Origin: Eubacteriaceae bacterium
GTDB taxonomy: Bacteria > Bacillota > Clostridia > Eubacteriales > Eubacteriaceae
DNA length: 64,000 bases
NCBI GenBank assembly: GCA_017405085.1
Contig: JAFRBB010000029.1
Span: 1-64,000, forward strand
Direction of reading: 5' to 3'
Part shown: positions 61,489 through 64,000 of the stretch, one piece after another
Layout of the letters: each line of letters begins with the position of its first letter
Numbering within the stretch: position 1 is the first letter of the stretch
Program-made: the position numbers and the translations under genes
The notes under the pieces: generated by a model
Database searches by the model: none
What the model saw: only the letters and a program-made list of their open reading frames with translations
Told to the model about the DNA's origin: nothing

Positions 61489-64000
61489 ACAGAAACAATT
61501 TCTTTTTTAAAATGACCGGAACTGAGAATAAGTATACTGAAGAGTATCTTTCTGTTGTCATTTCTAAAATTCTTGATACAGAAGGTATGATGGGGTTTGG
61601 TGAATTATATGAAAAAATACTAGAAATATATCCTGAGGTAAAAGTAAATAGAAGTGCTGTTGCTAGACTTGCAGCTGAAGAATTTCATGTTATGAAAAGG
61701 CCTGTAAATCGTACGAAAAAAAATAGGAAAAGAAATATATTTTTTGGGCTTCAAAATTCGGATGACAAACATACAGAAGAATATCTTATTAAATTAATCA
61801 GTGAGATCCTTGATGAAAAACCTCTTTCAAAAGAAGAAATCTTTGAAAGGGTTGTGAAGAAATACAACGGAGAAAAAATAAATTTCTCAGCCTTTAAGTT
61901 GTTATTAGATGAGAGATTCCAATGCAATGGAAAACTTTATCTGAATAATGTCACTGCTGATGCCAGAGCACGTTCCAAAACAACTCAAATAGAGTCAAAA
62001 TATCAATTTCAGCAATCCAAGTATATCTCTGAGCTTAATAAGTATGCTTTGTATTCAAATGAAGAATTATATAAGAAGTATAGCACTGTAATTGCAGATG
62101 ACGAATTCAATACAGTGGATGCAGTTGTACTCGTTTTAGCTACGGAAATAAAGCAAGGAATATACAGCTCAGAAAAATGTGCGGATATTTGCATTGATGT
62201 AAAAACTAATGAAGAGATTTATATAGATAGAATTAGAAAAGCTGTTAGGAACGTTGGAGAAGAAAATGATAATATTCCTTGTTCTTCGTTTGTGAGAAAC
62301 GATGCTGTTCAAGTATTCCTTGTTTCTGAAAACATATTCTGTGCGAAAGACTTTAAACTAACTAGTCCCAGAAAAATACTGATTCTCTCTGCTGCCGATA
62401 TTGGTGGTACTATTCTAGGACTTGAGTCATTATCATCAGCGTTCACTGCTAAGATCAAAGATACGATTAACGAGGTGGTACGAAATTCCCTTAATGATAA
62501 AGAGTACGATGTTCTTCTTAGAAGAAACGGTAGATTTACCGGTAGTTCTGATACTTTGAAAGAGTTGGGAGAAGAATATGGTCTTACGAGAGAAAGAGTT
62601 CGTCAAATAGAGTCAAAAGCACATCGAAAGCTTGGTAGTGCAATTATTGAAATAAAAGACATTATCAGGAGATACTTTGCATTTCATATTAAGTCTGAAG
62701 AATTGCCTTTTAAACGAGTTAAAGATATGTTGGACAAAGAAGATAATGATATTCTTATGAATGCTTGTCTAACGTTAAAATTTGCAGACATTAACTATAG
62801 ATACGATAGTAAATATCACATTATATATGATTCAGACTTTATTTCAGTAGCCGATATAGAAAAAGAAGTTGAATCAAGATTTGGAAAACTGCTTGCAGTT
62901 AGCCGTTATGATTCAGCCACAGAATTTGAAAAAGAGGTTATTGATAATAGCTATGCCTTATCAGGGAGACAGCATAATCTTTATAGACTGAAAAGATACA
63001 ATCAGTCAGATTTTCTTATAGATTTAATAGCCGAGTTATTTCCAGATGGATACCGTATATATTATGATAATGATTACGAGAAACTCGCTAATGAATATTC
63101 TAATCGTCTCGGTGACGGTGTAGAAGTGCCTTCTATAACTGCAGTAAGAGGAATAGTTGGAAGAGATGTGTTCTGCCAGATTGATAAAGGAACATATAAG
63201 ATTCGTAAAGAATGTGCGGAAATACCGATTGAACTATTTAATAGGATTTTTGATTTTATTGTAGATCATTTACCAGCAGTTGATTACATTACTATTTATG
63301 AGAATTTTGAGGGCGAGCTGAGAAGATATGGAATTGATAATTACTACTATATGAAAGGAGTGATAGATTATTCTCTGCCTGATGATTTGACAACGAAAAG
63401 AAACTACATTACTGAAACAGATAATCGTGTCACGGCAGTTGAAGCTCGACTTGCATTTATGAGAAGTTTTTCGGGGATGTTTACTCTAGATGATTTACAA
63501 AATAAATATCCTGGCGTTAAGCAATATGTCTTCCAATGTATGTGTTATGAAGAAAGTAAGAATGGATTGGTTCAGATAGGAAAAAAGAAGTATATATATT
63601 CTGACAATCTTAGTATTTCTCACGAACAGTCCACAAAGCTCAAAAATATTATTGAAGATTTATTCAGAAACACTAATGAAGAGGTGCTGTCTTCAAGAAA
63701 AGTTTTCGCCAAAACAAAAATATCATATCCGGATTTGTTGAAAAATATACCATACATTGAAGATCAGTTCTCAATGTTTTCAATAATAAAGTATTTATTT
63801 GCCGAAGATTACTATTTTGATAGACCTTACATTTCAAAGATTGAGCCTGATGCTGAAAGAATCACAACAAGAGATCTTATTCTTTCTCACCTTAATGAGT
63901 ACGATAAGATAGATTACAATGTATATCGTGATTATTGCATGAAAATGAATATACAAATGATTTATACATATATGCAATTGGTGGATGAGTTAAGCGATGA
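61485..64000 (+). CDS. Very large protein with tandem winged-helix-like repeats and sigma-70 region-4-like HTH (partial, runs off the window)
   Basis: At least 838 codons with no stop before the window end. Residues about 15-75 and 95-160 are two similar units (KYTEEYLSVVISKILDTE, HTEEYLIKLISEILDE) resembling winged helices or HARE-HTH-like modules. At about residues 360-385 is TLKELGEEYGLTRERVRQIE, then SKAHRKLGSAI, the sigma-70 region 4 pattern that binds promoter -35 DNA. Regions 2 and 3 of a sigma factor are absent. The rest is alpha-rich and not recognised. It overlaps the 72-aa gene by 4 bp. It may be a DNA-binding or transcription-directing component of a mobile-island system; this is inference. 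Confidence 0.75.
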   Translation, partial: MNRNNFFFKMTGTENKYTEEYLSVVISKILDTEGMMGFGELYEKILEIYPEVKVNRSAVARLAAEEFHVMKRPVNRTKKNRKRNIFFGLQNSDDKHTEEYLIKLISEILDEKPLSKEEIFERVVKKYNGEKINFSAFKLLLDERFQCNGKLYLNNVTADARARSKTTQIESKYQFQQSKYISELNKYALYSNEELYKKYSTVIADDEFNTVDAVVLVLATEIKQGIYSSEKCADICIDVKTNEEIYIDRIRKAVRNVGEENDNIPCSSFVRNDAVQVFLVSENIFCAKDFKLTSPRKILILSAADIGGTILGLESLSSAFTAKIKDTINEVVRNSLNDKEYDVLLRRNGRFTGSSDTLKELGEEYGLTRERVRQIESKAHRKLGSAIIEIKDIIRRYFAFHIKSEELPFKRVKDMLDKEDNDILMNACLTLKFADINYRYDSKYHIIYDSDFISVADIEKEVESRFGKLLAVSRYDSATEFEKEVIDNSYALSGRQHNLYRLKRYNQSDFLIDLIAELFPDGYRIYYDNDYEKLANEYSNRLGDGVEVPSITAVRGIVGRDVFCQIDKGTYKIRKECAEIPIELFNRIFDFIVDHLPAVDYITIYENFEGELRRYGIDNYYYMKGVIDYSLPDDLTTKRNYITETDNRVTAVEARLAFMRSFSGMFTLDDLQNKYPGVKQYVFQCMCYEESKNGLVQIGKKKYIYSDNLSISHEQSTKLKNIIEDLFRNTNEEVLSSRKVFAKTKISYPDLLKNIPYIEDQFSMFSIIKYLFAEDYYFDRPYISKIEPDAERITTRDLILSHLNEYDKIDYNVYRDYCMKMNIQMIYTYMQLVDELSD

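Noticed and set aside
1-64000. CRISPR array, rRNA operon, insertion sequence
   Set aside because: No regularly spaced repeats, rRNA-like sequence or transposase-like frame was found on reading through the window.

Overview
The window is a chromosomal stretch from an anaerobic Gram-positive bacterium of the Clostridia (Bacillota). The evidence is the gene content and order: uppS-cdsA-rseP-ispG-polC, topA-hslV-hslU-rpsB-tsf, a DUF4364 regulator, a Gx transporter beside a NusG-II protein, an oxygen-independent B12-type ribonucleotide reductase, strong AGGAGG-type ribosome binding sites and sigma-A promoters. I cannot name the species. Base composition looks moderate over the core and is visibly AT-rich in two places (about 29.3-31.3 kb and from about 61 kb to the end).

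Layout. 0-10 kb: XPD/DinG-type helicase with a nuclease-like N-terminus, cytosolic PpiC foldase, a GpsA-like dehydrogenase, nrdJ behind a promoter carrying an NrdR-box-like palindrome, a structured 220-bp repeat with a T-box-like motif, and a two-gene membrane operon (DUF445). 10-20.6 kb: envelope and isoprenoid operon, then polC interrupted by one in-frame TAA, then valS. 20.7-28.9 kb: a yybP-ykoY (manganese) riboswitch driving a P-type cation ATPase, DUF4364, a QueG-like Fe-S protein, a DUF512 radical SAM protein, der, and a Gx-transporter/NusG-II pair. 29-32.8 kb: tRNA-Leu(CAG), an AT-rich pair of SGNH-type hydrolases, a free-standing S24-like domain without its serine, and a GH25 lysozyme. 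33-40 kb: topA, hslVU, rpsB with a structured leader, tsf, and an NSS transporter.

40-55 kb is an accessory envelope and redox region: lipoproteins, PanE-like reductase, nitroreductase, esterase, AIM24 protein, an M13 metallopeptidase lipoprotein in an operon with a LanFEG/Bcr-like ABC exporter followed by a PAP2 phosphatase, an HD-GYP protein, a flavin-binding PPOX-type protein, and an SDR dehydrogenase whose promoter contains a Rex-like operator. 55.3-60.9 kb is a zone of gene decay (or poor base calling): a frameshifted methyltransferase, a headless Fe-S protein, a frameshifted DUF2249 protein and a large broken surface protein. From 61 kb an AT-rich island begins with a 72-aa protein overlapping by 4 bp a very large protein that carries tandem winged-helix-like repeats and a sigma-70 region-4-like helix-turn-helix; it runs off the window.

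The most noteworthy items are the sigma-4-like giant protein with its small partner, the split polC, the peptidase/ABC/PAP2 resistance-like cassette, the SGNH pair beside tRNA-Leu, and several readable regulatory sites (NrdR, Rex, Mn riboswitch, rpsB leader). No CRISPR array, rRNA gene, intact transposase gene or replication origin was seen.
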